Below, one piece after another: positions 24,131 to 33,172 of a DNA stretch of 64,000 nucleotides. Both the position numbers and the translations under genes were made by a program. The number at the start of each line of letters is the position of its first letter. Within the stretch, counting starts at the first letter, position 1. The stretch is from Anderseniella sp964390445 (GTDB lineage Bacteria; Pseudomonadota; Alphaproteobacteria; Rhizobiales; Aestuariivirgaceae), in NCBI GenBank assembly GCA_964390445.1, contig CAYMJJ010000001.1, positions 1 through 64,000 of the forward strand, read 5' to 3'. The notes beneath the pieces were generated by a model that saw only the letters and a list, made by a program, of their open reading frames with translations, did not search any database and was not told the DNA's origin.

Positions 24131-24862
24131 ATGGATGCTCGCAGCCCAGCCCCCGGCCAGCAATTTGCCGCGCCCGCCGGCGCACACCCCGCCATCTCGC
24201 TGGAGGCACTGGAAGTCACGCTGAGGTCACGCGCCGGCCAGGTAGAAATCCTCAAGGGCGTCGATGTGTCCATTGCCCAGGGTGAAGCGGTATCGGTGGT
24301 AGGGCCCTCAGGCTCCGGCAAGACCACGCTGCTGATGGTGATCGCAGGCCTTGAACAGGCCACCGGCGGCAAGGTGCGGGTTGCCGGCAACGACCTAACT
24401 GCCATGAACGAGGACAAGCTGGCCGAATTCCGCCGCGACGAGATCGGCATCGTGTTCCAGTCCTTTCACCTGATTCCGGCCATGACCGCACTGGAAAACG
24501 TGGCTGTACCGCTCGAGTTCCGTGGTGCCGGCGATGCCTTTGCGCAGGCCCGCCGCGAGCTTGAGCGCGTCGGGCTGGGCCATCGCCTCGACCATTATCC
24601 CGGCCAGCTTTCCGGTGGTGAGCAGCAGCGCGTGGCCATTGCCCGCGCGCTTGCCGCCGGTGCGGGAATCATTCTTGCGGACGAACCGACCGGCAACCTC
24701 GACCAGGAAACCGGCCAGACCATCATGGACCTGCTGTTCGAATTGCAGGCCTCGCACCAGACCACGCTGGTGCTGGTGACCCATGACCCCAGCCTTGCCC
24801 GGCGCTGCTCCCGCGTCATCGAAATTCGCGATGGCCTTATCCACGCCGACACGAGAGCCTGA
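24131..24862 (+). CDS. ABC transporter ATPase, YbbA/LolD-like
   Basis: Encodes 243 residues. Walker A is GPSGSGKTTLL, the signature is LSGGEQQRVAIARAL, and Walker B is IILADEPTGNLD, with the H-switch VTHD. Strongly of the MacB/LolD/YbbA exporter-type ATPase family that works with FtsX-like permeases. The first 25 residues are a variable Pro/Ala extension. One base separates its stop from the permease start. Confidence 0.93.
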   Translation: MDARSPAPGQQFAAPAGAHPAISLEALEVTLRSRAGQVEILKGVDVSIAQGEAVSVVGPSGSGKTTLLMVIAGLEQATGGKVRVAGNDLTAMNEDKLAEFRRDEIGIVFQSFHLIPAMTALENVAVPLEFRGAGDAFAQARRELERVGLGHRLDHYPGQLSGGEQQRVAIARALAAGAGIILADEPTGNLDQETGQTIMDLLFELQASHQTTLVLVTHDPSLARRCSRVIEIRDGLIHADTRA

Positions 24863-24863
24863 G

Positions 24864-27395
24864 ATGACCGACATGCTTGCCATCGCCTTCCGGCTGGCGC
24901 GGCGCGAACTGCGCTCGGGCCTGCAAGGCTTCCGCATCTTTCTCGCCTGCCTGGTGCTCGGGGTCGGTGCCATCGCCATTGTTGGTTCATTGTCGGCTGC
25001 GCTCGAGCGCGGCATCGCCAACGAGGGCCGCTCGCTGATGGGCGGCGATGTCGAGTTTTCAACACTGCACAATCAGCCGACACCTGAGCTGCTCGCCCTG
25101 ATTGAAGGAGCAGGCCAGGTCAGCAAGGTGGCCACGTTGCGCGCCATGGCCGCCGTGCCGGACAAGGCCTCGGCCCTGGTCGAGGTGAAGGTGGTCGACG
25201 ACGCATACCCCTTGTACGGCACCCTGGTGCTCGACCCCGCCATTGCCATGACCGACGTGATGAAGACCGGCCCGTCCGGCCTGCCCGGCGCGGCGGTTGA
25301 ACAGTCCTTGCTTGACCGGCTCGGCATCACCGTTGGCGATACGGTGCGGCTGGGCACGCAGGACTTCACCGTCAACGCGGCCATCGTGCGCGAGCCGGAC
25401 CGCATCTCGGACGGCTTCGTGCTTGGCCCGCGCCTGCTCATCGGCGAAGCAGCCCTTGAGTCAACCGGCCTTGCCCGGCCCGGCAGCCTGATTACGTGGC
25501 GCTATCGCGTGGCCCTGCCGCACCCGGCAAGCGACGCAGCAGTCAAGACACTCATCGACCAGGCTCAACCCGTTCTGGAAGACGAAGGATGGCGGGTCCG
25601 CTCGCGCGAGAACGCCGCACCGGGCGTGCGCCGCTTCATTGACCGGCTGACCTTCTTCCTGTCGCTGGTGGGGCTGACCGCCCTGATCGTCGGCGGTGTC
25701 GGTGTGGCCAATGCCGTCAAGGCTTTCCTCGAGCGCCGCACGAAGAACATCGCCACCCTCAAATGCCTTGGTGCTCCGGCGCGGCTGGTGTTCTGGACCT
25801 ACTTCATCGAGGTGCTGCTGGTTGCAGCGCTCGGCATCGGCATCGGAGCGGCTCTGGGCCTGCTGACACCACCGCTGGCCGGCGCGTTGCTGTCAGGCCT
25901 GTTGCCTGTGCCGGTATCGGCCGGGCCCGAATGGTGGCCAGTGCTGCGGGCCGCGCTATACGGATTGCTGATCGTTATTGCCTTTGCCGTCTGGCCACTG
26001 GCGCGGGCCGGCAAGATCCCCCCATCCGCCCTGTTCCGCGACTTGGTTTCCCATGCCCACGCGCGGCCCGGCGTCGGCATCCTGGTCGTGATCGCATTGG
26101 CACTGACAGGCATCTTCCTGCTGACGCTGACCGCCTTCCCCGACCCGCGCGTGACCAGGGGTTACGCCGCCGGCATCATTGCCAGCTTCATCATCCTGGC
26201 CGGCCTGGCACAGGTGCTGATGTGGGCGGCTGCCCGATTGCGCCCGGCCAGGTCCGCCACCGCCCGGCTGGCCATCGCCAACCTGTACCGGCCCGGCACG
26301 CCAACCCCCTCGGTGGTAATGTCGCTGGGACTAGGCCTCACCTTGTTCGTCACGCTGGCACTGATCGACACCAATGTGTCCAAGGAACTGCGCGACAACC
26401 TGCCGGACCGGGCACCGGCGTTCTTCTTCCTGGACGTCCATTCCAGCGAGGCCGAAACGTTCACGGCCGCAGTGGAGCAAGCCGGCGCAACCGGTGTGAG
26501 TGCTGCCCCGATGTTGCGTGGCCGGATCATTGCGGTGAACGGCGTGCCGTCAGCCGAGGTGAAGGTTTCGCCCGACGCCGCCTGGGCGCTGCGCGGTGAT
26601 CGCGGCATCACCTATTCCGCCACCGCTCCGGAAAATGCAGAACTGAGCGAAGGAGCCTGGTGGGCACCCGATCATGCCGGGCCACCGCAGGTGTCGTTTT
26701 CGGCAGACATCGCGGAAGGCCTTGACCTGAAACTGGGCGACACCGTCACGGTCAATGTGCTGGGCCGCGAGGTGACCGCCACGGTTGCCAACCTGCGCGA
26801 GGTCGACTGGCGCTCGTTGCAGATCAATTTCGTGATGGTTTTTTCACCCGACACCTTTGCCGGCGCGCCGCACATGTACGTGATTACCGCGCAGGCCGAA
26901 CCGGAAACAGAACCCGGCATCCTCAAGGCGGTGTCCGGTCCGTTCCCCACCGTGACGTCGATCCGCGTGCGCGACGCGCTCGACGCCATCAACAAGCTGA
27001 TGGGCCAGCTCATCACCGCCATTCGCGGCGCCAACGCCATGACCTTGCTGGTCGGTATCCTGGTATTGGGCGGTGCATTGGCGACGGGTCTGTCCGGGCG
27101 CATCTATGACGCGGTCATCCTGAAGACCTACGGCGCCACAAGGGGCCAGTTGCTGCGTTCGCTGGTGATCGAGTATGCCGTGCTTGGGCTTGCCACGGCA
27201 GCGTTTGCCGTCATTGCCGGGTCATTGAGTGCGTGGGCCATCATCACCTTCATCATGGAACTGGACTGGCAGTTCTCGTTGGTCACGGCGGTGGTAACGG
27301 CACTGCTTGCGTTGCTCGTGACCGTGACCGCCGGTCTGGTTACCACATGGTCGGCGCTGAAGGCGAGCCCGGCCCGCGTTCTGCGGGTAGACTGA
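24864..27395 (+). CDS. ABC transporter permease, YbbP-like (FtsX domains)
   Basis: Encodes 843 residues. An N-terminal helix (about 20-42) precedes a large periplasmic MacB_PCD-type domain, then a central FtsX block of about three helices (about 265-395), two further helices near 415-455, a second periplasmic domain (about 480-715), and a C-terminal FtsX block (about 725-835). This ten-helix, two-FtsX layout is that of the YbbP family, thought to extract or move lipophilic molecules rather than import solutes. Partner of the preceding ATPase. Confidence 0.9.
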   Translation: MTDMLAIAFRLARRELRSGLQGFRIFLACLVLGVGAIAIVGSLSAALERGIANEGRSLMGGDVEFSTLHNQPTPELLALIEGAGQVSKVATLRAMAAVPDKASALVEVKVVDDAYPLYGTLVLDPAIAMTDVMKTGPSGLPGAAVEQSLLDRLGITVGDTVRLGTQDFTVNAAIVREPDRISDGFVLGPRLLIGEAALESTGLARPGSLITWRYRVALPHPASDAAVKTLIDQAQPVLEDEGWRVRSRENAAPGVRRFIDRLTFFLSLVGLTALIVGGVGVANAVKAFLERRTKNIATLKCLGAPARLVFWTYFIEVLLVAALGIGIGAALGLLTPPLAGALLSGLLPVPVSAGPEWWPVLRAALYGLLIVIAFAVWPLARAGKIPPSALFRDLVSHAHARPGVGILVVIALALTGIFLLTLTAFPDPRVTRGYAAGIIASFIILAGLAQVLMWAAARLRPARSATARLAIANLYRPGTPTPSVVMSLGLGLTLFVTLALIDTNVSKELRDNLPDRAPAFFFLDVHSSEAETFTAAVEQAGATGVSAAPMLRGRIIAVNGVPSAEVKVSPDAAWALRGDRGITYSATAPENAELSEGAWWAPDHAGPPQVSFSADIAEGLDLKLGDTVTVNVLGREVTATVANLREVDWRSLQINFVMVFSPDTFAGAPHMYVITAQAEPETEPGILKAVSGPFPTVTSIRVRDALDAINKLMGQLITAIRGANAMTLLVGILVLGGALATGLSGRIYDAVILKTYGATRGQLLRSLVIEYAVLGLATAAFAVIAGSLSAWAIITFIMELDWQFSLVTAVVTALLALLVTVTAGLVTTWSALKASPARVLRVD

Positions 27396-27445
27396 TCGCC
27401 TGCGATTTCATACCGTCGCCACTCAACGCACCACCGGAGACAGCA

Positions 27446-28039
27446 ATGGTCGTACTCAACAGGATCTATACCAAGACCGGAGATGACGGCACGACCGCCC
27501 TGTCCACCGGCCAGCGGCTGCCCAAGTTCCATGTCCGCATCGCCAGCTATGGCACCGTCGACGAGGCCAATTCGATCCTCGGGCTGGTGCGGTTGCATAC
27601 CGGCGATGACAGCCTCAAGCTGCTCGACGACATGCTCGCGCGCATTCAGAACGACATGTTCGATCTTGGCGCAGACCTGTGCACGCCTGAATCAGAGCAG
27701 AAACTCGAATGGCAGCCCTTGCGCGTCACGCAAGGCCAGGTCGAACGGCTGGAGCGTGAGATCGACCAGCTCAACGCCGAGCTTGAGCCATTGCGCTCGT
27801 TCGTGCTGCCCGGCGGCCATCCTGCCGCAGCCTTCCTGCACCAGGCCCGCACCGTTTGCCGCCGCGCCGAGCGTCATATTGTCGAGCTGGCCACCATCCC
27901 CGGCGAGCACGTGACGGCTGAAGCCGCCACCTATCTCAATCGGCTATCCGACTTCCTGTTCGTGGCCAGCCGCTGGGTCAACAACCGCCACGGCGGCGAT
28001 GTCTTGTGGAAGCCCGGCGCAACTGCCACCCAGAGCTGA
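27446..28039 (+). CDS. cob(I)yrinic acid a,c-diamide adenosyltransferase, PduO type
   Basis: Encodes 197 residues. RIYTKTGDDGTTALSTGQRLPK (in two parts) is the ATP-binding opening, and RTVCRRAERHIVEL plus LNRLSDFLFVASRW are the other conserved blocks. It makes adenosylcobalamin, the cofactor required by the class II ribonucleotide reductase (nrdJ) in this same window. CGGAGA precedes the ATG. Followed by the rhomboid gene 34 bp later. Confidence 0.95.
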   Translation: MVVLNRIYTKTGDDGTTALSTGQRLPKFHVRIASYGTVDEANSILGLVRLHTGDDSLKLLDDMLARIQNDMFDLGADLCTPESEQKLEWQPLRVTQGQVERLEREIDQLNAELEPLRSFVLPGGHPAAAFLHQARTVCRRAERHIVELATIPGEHVTAEAATYLNRLSDFLFVASRWVNNRHGGDVLWKPGATATQS

Positions 28040-28073
28040 TCCCGATCAACCAAGGCCCGGAAAACCCACCGCC

Positions 28074-28775
28074 ATGTTTGTTCCGCTGCACGACAACACA
28101 CCCTTGCGGATGATAAGGTTCCAGTTCGTCACCGGCACGCTGGTCGTCACCAACCTGGTGATCTACGCCATGATGGTTTATGGCGGCTTCGACATGAGCC
28201 ACCTGCAACTGGCAACCGCCTTCGGCCTTGTACCAGCGGAAATCGGCCAGGTGGTGCGCCATACCGCAGGCGGTGCCGGCTGGGTTGAAACCGTGCGCGA
28301 ACCGCTCACCCTGATCACCTACACCTTCATCCATGGCGGCTGGCTGCACGTTATAGCCAACATGGCGTTCATGTGGGTGTTTGCCGACAACGTCGAGGAC
28401 GCCTTCGGCCACATCGGCTTCCTGCTGCTGTATTTCGTCTGTGGCATCATTGCCGCCGGCGCACACATCGTCGCCAACCCTGATTCAACCATCCCGCTGG
28501 TCGGCGCATCGGGTGCGGTCTCGGGCATCCTGGGAAGTTACATCGTGCTGTTCCCCCGCGCACGCGTGTGGGTGCTGCTGTTCATGAAACTGCCGCTGCG
28601 CATTTCGGCCCTGTGGGCGCTGGCCGGCTGGATCGGCTTCCAGGTGCTGTCGCTCTATGTCGATGATGGCCAGAATGAAGTCCTCGTGGCGTGGTGGGCC
28701 CACATCGGGGGATTTGCTGCCGGGTTCATCATCACCGTCCTGTTCCGGCGCACGCTCGCTCATCGCCTTGCCTGA
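28074..28775 (+). CDS. rhomboid family intramembrane serine protease
   Basis: Encodes 233 residues with about six membrane helices. The catalytic Ser is S146 in VGASGAVSGILGSY and the His is H210 in WWAHIGGFAAGF, so the dyad is complete. The TYTFIHGGWLHVIANMAFMWVF segment (read in two parts) is the family's conserved second helix region. It cuts membrane-anchored proteins within the bilayer; the substrate is unknown. Confidence 0.93.
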   Translation: MFVPLHDNTPLRMIRFQFVTGTLVVTNLVIYAMMVYGGFDMSHLQLATAFGLVPAEIGQVVRHTAGGAGWVETVREPLTLITYTFIHGGWLHVIANMAFMWVFADNVEDAFGHIGFLLLYFVCGIIAAGAHIVANPDSTIPLVGASGAVSGILGSYIVLFPRARVWVLLFMKLPLRISALWALAGWIGFQVLSLYVDDGQNEVLVAWWAHIGGFAAGFIITVLFRRTLAHRLA

Positions 28776-28993
28776 TCTTGGCCTGCCGATATTGCCGGCC
28801 CCCTTGCGCCTTGTTTTGGGACCAGAGGTCGCAATTCGCCGTAAATCGACGATATTCGCATTGACGCCGGCCTTGGCTGGCCCCTAGGGTCCCGCCCGGA
28901 CTGAAGAGACTTGCCCTCAGTGGCAAGCAAACCACCTGTTCTGCGCCCGGTTTCCATCGGGCCTCAACGACTGAAGAAGAGAGATTGCACGCG

Positions 28994-29743
28994 ATGAAAG
29001 TACTGGTCGCTGTCAAGCGGGTTGTTGACTATAACGTCAAGATCCGCGTCAAGGCTGACGGGTCAGGCGTCGAACTGGCCAACGTGAAGATGTCGATGAA
29101 CCCGTTCGACGAGATTGCCGTCGAAGAAGCCATCCGGATGAAGGAAGCAGGCACGGCCAGCGAGATCATTGCCGTCTCCGTCGGGCCGCAGCAGGCCCAG
29201 GAGACCATCCGCACAGCGCTGGCCATGGGCGCTGATCGCGGCATCCTGATCAAGCACGACGAGTATGTCGAACCGCTTGGCGTGGCCAAGCTGCTGAAGA
29301 AGGTGATCGAGGAAGAACAGCCCGGTCTCGTCATCCTTGGCAAGCAGGCCATCGACGATGACTGCAACCAGACCGGCCAGATGCTGTCAGCCCTGCTCGG
29401 CTGGTCGCAGGCCGCGTTTGCCTCAAAGATCGAGATCAGCGGCGACAGCGCCACCATCACCCGCGAGATCGACGGCGGCCTGCAGACCATCAAGGTCAAG
29501 ACCCCGATGATCGTCACCACCGACCTGCGCCTCAACCAGCCGCGCTATGCCTCGCTGCCCAACATCATGAAGGCCAAGAAGAAGCCGCTGGATGAAAAGA
29601 TCGCCACCGACATGGGCGTGGCCCTGGCGCCCAAGCTGAAGGTCATCAACACCACCGAACCGCCAGCCCGCGAAGGCGGCAAGAAGGTTGGCTCGGTTGC
29701 AGAGCTTGTCGACAAGCTCAAGAACGAAGCTGGAGTTATCTAA
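28994..29743 (+). CDS. etfB: electron transfer flavoprotein, beta subunit
   Basis: Encodes 249 residues. MKVLVAVKRVVDYNVKIRVK is the canonical start, NPFDEIAVEEA and the AMP-binding region LGKQAIDDDCNQTGQM are present. With EtfA it shuttles electrons from acyl-CoA dehydrogenases to ETF-quinone oxidoreductase. Ribosome site GAAGAAGAGAG precedes the ATG. The 218-bp gap upstream must hold the promoter of the etfBA operon; I see no strong consensus in it. Three bases separate it from etfA. Confidence 0.97.
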   Translation: MKVLVAVKRVVDYNVKIRVKADGSGVELANVKMSMNPFDEIAVEEAIRMKEAGTASEIIAVSVGPQQAQETIRTALAMGADRGILIKHDEYVEPLGVAKLLKKVIEEEQPGLVILGKQAIDDDCNQTGQMLSALLGWSQAAFASKIEISGDSATITREIDGGLQTIKVKTPMIVTTDLRLNQPRYASLPNIMKAKKKPLDEKIATDMGVALAPKLKVINTTEPPAREGGKKVGSVAELVDKLKNEAGVI

Positions 29744-29746
29744 GCC

Positions 29747-30688
29747 ATGGCCACTCTCCTGATTGCAGAACACGACAATGCAGGCCTCAAGGACGCCACC
29801 CACAAGGCCCTGACCGCCGCCACCCAGATGGGCGGTGACGTGCATGTGCTGGTTGCCGGCCACAAGGCCGACGCCGCAGCCAAGGAAGCAGCCGCCCTGT
29901 CCGGCGTGTCCAGGGTGCTGCATTGCGATGATGCGATGTTCGAACGCCCGCTCGCCGAAACCATGTCGGCGCTGATCGTTGGCCTGATGGACAAGTACGA
30001 CGCAATGGTCGCGCCAGCCACAACCAGCGGCAAGAACATCAGCCCGCGCGTCGCCGCACTGCTTGATGAAATGCAGGTCTCCGGCATCACCGCGGTAAAG
30101 TCGGCCGATACATTTGAACGTCCGATCTATGCCGGCAATGCCGTGCAGACGGTACAGGCACCGGGCAAGAAGAAGGTCATCACCGTCCTCACCGCCTCGT
30201 TCGAGGCCGCCGGCACCGGTGGCTCAGCCGCAATCGACAAGGTCGCTGCCCCGGCAGACCCCGGTCTCAGCAGCTACAAGAGCGAGAACCTGTCCAAGTC
30301 GGACCGGCCCGAGCTGACCTCGGCCAACGTCATTATCTCCGGTGGCCGCGGCATGCAGAACGGCGAGAACTTCGCCATGCTGGAAAAGATTGCCGACAAG
30401 CTCAATGCAGCCGTCGGCGCCTCCCGGGCAGCGGTTGATGCAGGCTATGTGCCGAACGATTACCAGGTTGGCCAGACCGGCAAGGTGGTTGCGCCCGACC
30501 TGTACATCGCCGTGGGCATTTCCGGCGCCATCCAGCACCTGGCCGGCATGAAGGACTCAAAGGTCATTGTTGCCATCAACAAGGACGAGGAAGCACCGAT
30601 CTTCCAGGTGGCGGATTATGGCCTCGTTGCCGACCTGTTCGAAGCTGTTCCGGCCCTCGACGCCGAACTCGACAAGGCCGGTTACTGA
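29747..30688 (+). CDS. etfA: electron transfer flavoprotein, alpha subunit
   Basis: Encodes 313 residues. The C-terminal FAD-binding domain is clear (VISGGRGMQNGENFAML, YQVGQTGKVVAPDLYIAVG, SGAIQHLAGMKDS, VAINKDEEAPIFQVADYG). Functions as the FAD-carrying partner of EtfB. Followed by a strong terminator at 30727, so etfBA is a two-gene unit. Confidence 0.97.
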   Translation: MATLLIAEHDNAGLKDATHKALTAATQMGGDVHVLVAGHKADAAAKEAAALSGVSRVLHCDDAMFERPLAETMSALIVGLMDKYDAMVAPATTSGKNISPRVAALLDEMQVSGITAVKSADTFERPIYAGNAVQTVQAPGKKKVITVLTASFEAAGTGGSAAIDKVAAPADPGLSSYKSENLSKSDRPELTSANVIISGGRGMQNGENFAMLEKIADKLNAAVGASRAAVDAGYVPNDYQVGQTGKVVAPDLYIAVGISGAIQHLAGMKDSKVIVAINKDEEAPIFQVADYGLVADLFEAVPALDAELDKAGY

Positions 30689-30726
30689 CACCGCCTGCCC
30701 GGCTCGAACTTCCCACGACGTCGCGG

Positions 30727-30752
30727 CCCGCCCTGCAGAAACGCAGGGCGGG
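30727..30752 (+). terminator. intrinsic terminator after etfA
   Basis: CCCGCCCTGC (30727-30736) and GCAGGGCGGG (30743-30752) form a perfect ten-base stem with loop AGAAAC, followed by TTTCCTGTT. Confidence 0.85.
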
Positions 30753-30844
30753 TTTCCTGTTGCACTGCGATAATGCGTCTTGCCGCATTCCGGCGCGCGC
30801 GATAGTCTCCCGCGTGCGCGCACAGGCGGAGATTTGAAAAACTA

Positions 30845-31720
30845 ATGACTATCAAGAAAGTAGGCGTGATCGGCGCCGGCCAGATGGGCTCAGGGATCGC
30901 ACACGTATGTGCGCTGTCAGGCTATGAAGTTGGCCTTTATGACGTTTCCCGGGACGCAATCGAGAAGGGCCTGGCGACGATCAACGGCAACATGGCCCGG
31001 CAGGTCCGCTCCGAGAAGATCACCGAGGCCGATCGCAAGTCTGCGCTGGAACGGATTTCGGCTGCAGCAAAGTTCAGTGATTTTGGTGATGTCGACCTCG
31101 TCATCGAATCCGCCGTCGAAGATGAAGCCATCAAGCGCAAGATCTTCAACGAACTGTGTCCGCACCTCAAGCAAACCGCGCTGATCGGGTCAAACACCTC
31201 GTCGATTTCGATCACCCGGCTGGCCGCCGGTACCGACCGTCCGGAAAAGTTCATGGGCATCCACTTCATGAACCCGGTTCCGGTGATGGAACTGGTCGAG
31301 CTTATTCGCGGCATCGCCACCGGTGACGAGATCTTCCAGGAAGTGCGGGAGTTCGTCGGCACGCTGGGCAAGAACGTCGCCGTGGCCGAAGACTTCCCGG
31401 CGTTCATCGTCAACCGCGTGCTGCTGCCGATGATCAACGAAGCCGTCTACACGCTGTATGAAGGCGTAGGCTCGGTCGAAGCCATCGACAAGGCCATGCG
31501 GCTCGGTGCCAACCATCCGATGGGACCGCTTGAACTGGCGGATTTCATTGGCCTCGATACATGCCTGTCGATCATGCAGGTGCTTTACGACGGCCTGGCC
31601 GACTCCAAGTACCGGCCATGCCCGCTGCTGGTAAAATACGTCGAGGCCGGCTGGCTCGGGCGCAAGACCCAGCGCGGCTTCTACGACTACCGCGGGGAGA
31701 CGCCGGTTCCCACCCGATGA
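30845..31720 (+). CDS. 3-hydroxybutyryl-CoA dehydrogenase
   Basis: Encodes 291 residues, the single-domain-pair HBD form. The NAD motif is GVIGAGQMGSGIAHV, the catalytic His lies in IHFMNPVPVMELVE, and VNRVLLPMINEAV and ADFIGLDT are the C-terminal markers. It interconverts acetoacetyl-CoA and (S)-3-hydroxybutyryl-CoA in butyrate or fatty-acid metabolism, complementing the (R)-specific reductase of the PHB operon at 54551. It has its own start after the etfA terminator. Confidence 0.95.
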   Translation: MTIKKVGVIGAGQMGSGIAHVCALSGYEVGLYDVSRDAIEKGLATINGNMARQVRSEKITEADRKSALERISAAAKFSDFGDVDLVIESAVEDEAIKRKIFNELCPHLKQTALIGSNTSSISITRLAAGTDRPEKFMGIHFMNPVPVMELVELIRGIATGDEIFQEVREFVGTLGKNVAVAEDFPAFIVNRVLLPMINEAVYTLYEGVGSVEAIDKAMRLGANHPMGPLELADFIGLDTCLSIMQVLYDGLADSKYRPCPLLVKYVEAGWLGRKTQRGFYDYRGETPVPTR

Positions 31721-31800
31721 TGAGCCGCAGCTGACGTTTGCCCCGCGTCAGGTTTTATGCTCAACTCAAGGCTTCAAGGGAACGGTACGGGGGTACGCGC

Positions 31801-32439
31801 ATGTCTGACACTATGAATACCGGCGGCTCAGGCCTCGCCAAGGTTGCCGGGATGCTTGGCTGGCTGGCCGTGATTGGCGGCCTCGCCTTGGTGGGCTATG
31901 GCGCATATCTGATGTTCGCAGCCGATGCTGATGCCGGGCCGGCCATCATGACGCTGGTTGGCGGCGCCTTGACCGCAGGCTTCGGACTGCTGGCAGTGCT
32001 GAATTCCATCATGACCACCGCGATGATCGACACCGCCAATGCAACGGCAAGGCTGTTGGCTGCCGGCGGAACATCCGCTGCGACAGCGGCAACTTCAGCT
32101 GCCGCCGTGGATAAAGCCATTCCCGGTTTTTCAGCCTCCCGCGATGACAGCACGTCTCGCGAAGACGCCGCTGATCCAGCACCCTATCGCGAAAAGTACG
32201 ATGTTCCCGATCTGCCACCGTTCGATACCGCACCGGCAGCACCGGTGCCACCTGCTCCGCCGATCGTGCCGGACGCATCCAACCCGGAATTGTGGCCACT
32301 TGCGATCGATGAGTTCGACCTGGATGGCCACCTCGCCATGACGCTCGAAGACGGTACCATCGCAGTTGAAACCAGCGAGGGCTGGCGCCGGCTGCCCAGC
32401 CTCGAGGACGCCCGCACATGGCTGTCGCAAGGCATCTGA
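31801..32439 (+). CDS. two-helix membrane protein with a C-terminal soluble domain, unknown
   Basis: Encodes 212 residues. Two hydrophobic helices (about 15-40 and 46-70) are followed by an Ala/Thr-rich stretch (72-100), a Pro-rich linker (APAAPVPPAPPIVPD, about 143-158) and a compact C-terminal domain (about 165-212, with a DGTIAVETSEGWRRLPSLEDA segment). No family recognised. GGTACGGGGGT precedes the ATG. Convergent with the thioredoxin-like gene, 13 bp away. Confidence 0.6.
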   Translation: MSDTMNTGGSGLAKVAGMLGWLAVIGGLALVGYGAYLMFAADADAGPAIMTLVGGALTAGFGLLAVLNSIMTTAMIDTANATARLLAAGGTSAATAATSAAAVDKAIPGFSASRDDSTSREDAADPAPYREKYDVPDLPPFDTAPAAPVPPAPPIVPDASNPELWPLAIDEFDLDGHLAMTLEDGTIAVETSEGWRRLPSLEDARTWLSQGI

Positions 32440-32452
32440 ACCACCGCTGCTG

Positions 32453-33121
32453 CTAGCTGGCAGGCTTCTCGGCGATTGCAGCTTCGATCAGCTTGCGGGC
32501 TTCATCGGCGGTCCAGTGGGCCGGCCCGAGCAGCCGGCCGATCTCGCCACCATTGCGATCAATCAGCAAGGTCATCGGCAAGCCGATGGCACCCAGCTTC
32601 TTCATGATGCGGGTCGTCTGCTCGGTATAAAGGGCCAGGTTGTCGGCCTTGATCTCCTTGAGGAACGCCGAGGACGCCTCTGCCCCCTTCAGGTCGACGC
32701 TGATGGCGACTACTTCGAAGTCGTTACCGCCATAGTCCTTCTGCAACTGCGCGAGGTCCGGCATTTCCTTGCGGCACGGCGCGCACCACGTCGCCCACAG
32801 GTTGACCAGCACGACCCGGCCCTTCCAGTCAGCCAGCGTGACTTCCTTGCCGTCACCGTCCTTGAAAAGCCCGGAGTCGATCTGCGGCCGGTCTGCCTTG
32901 AACACGAACGCCGCAACTTCCCCCGTCGACAGCGACTTGTCGAGCGTCACGCCTGACCCGCCTTGTTCGGCAAGCGCAGGCGAAACAGCGACTGGCTCAT
33001 TGCCTTGCGGCCCGAAAATCGCGTACATCGCGGCAGTGGTTGCAACCAGCACGGCAGCGATGATCGCCACGGTGCTGCGGCGCACGCGATGCGATTGAGG
33101 TGGTTTTTCGGATTTGGACAT
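32453..33121 (-). CDS. membrane-anchored thioredoxin-like protein, TlpA type
   Basis: Encodes 222 residues with one N-terminal signal anchor (about 17-36) and a periplasmic thioredoxin fold. The active site is C113-A-P-C116 (LWATWCAPCRKEMPD), the cis-Pro is in GLPMTLLID. TlpA proteins keep periplasmic cysteines reduced, for example in cytochrome oxidase and c-type cytochrome assembly. GGAGAG lies before the ATG. Divergent from argH, 51 bp apart; the tlpA-argH-lptM-lysA order is common in Rhizobiales. Confidence 0.92.
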   Translation of the reverse strand: MSKSEKPPQSHRVRRSTVAIIAAVLVATTAAMYAIFGPQGNEPVAVSPALAEQGGSGVTLDKSLSTGEVAAFVFKADRPQIDSGLFKDGDGKEVTLADWKGRVVLVNLWATWCAPCRKEMPDLAQLQKDYGGNDFEVVAISVDLKGAEASSAFLKEIKADNLALYTEQTTRIMKKLGAIGLPMTLLIDRNGGEIGRLLGPAHWTADEARKLIEAAIAEKPAS

Positions 33122-33172
33122 GGGCTCTCCATCGTGCCGGGCCGGTGACTGAAACTTGGGCGGACTTTCAAG

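Noticed and set aside
28776..28993. A consensus promoter or riboswitch before etfB
   Set aside because: TTGACG is present but no good -10 at 16-18 bases, and no stable conserved-looking fold.
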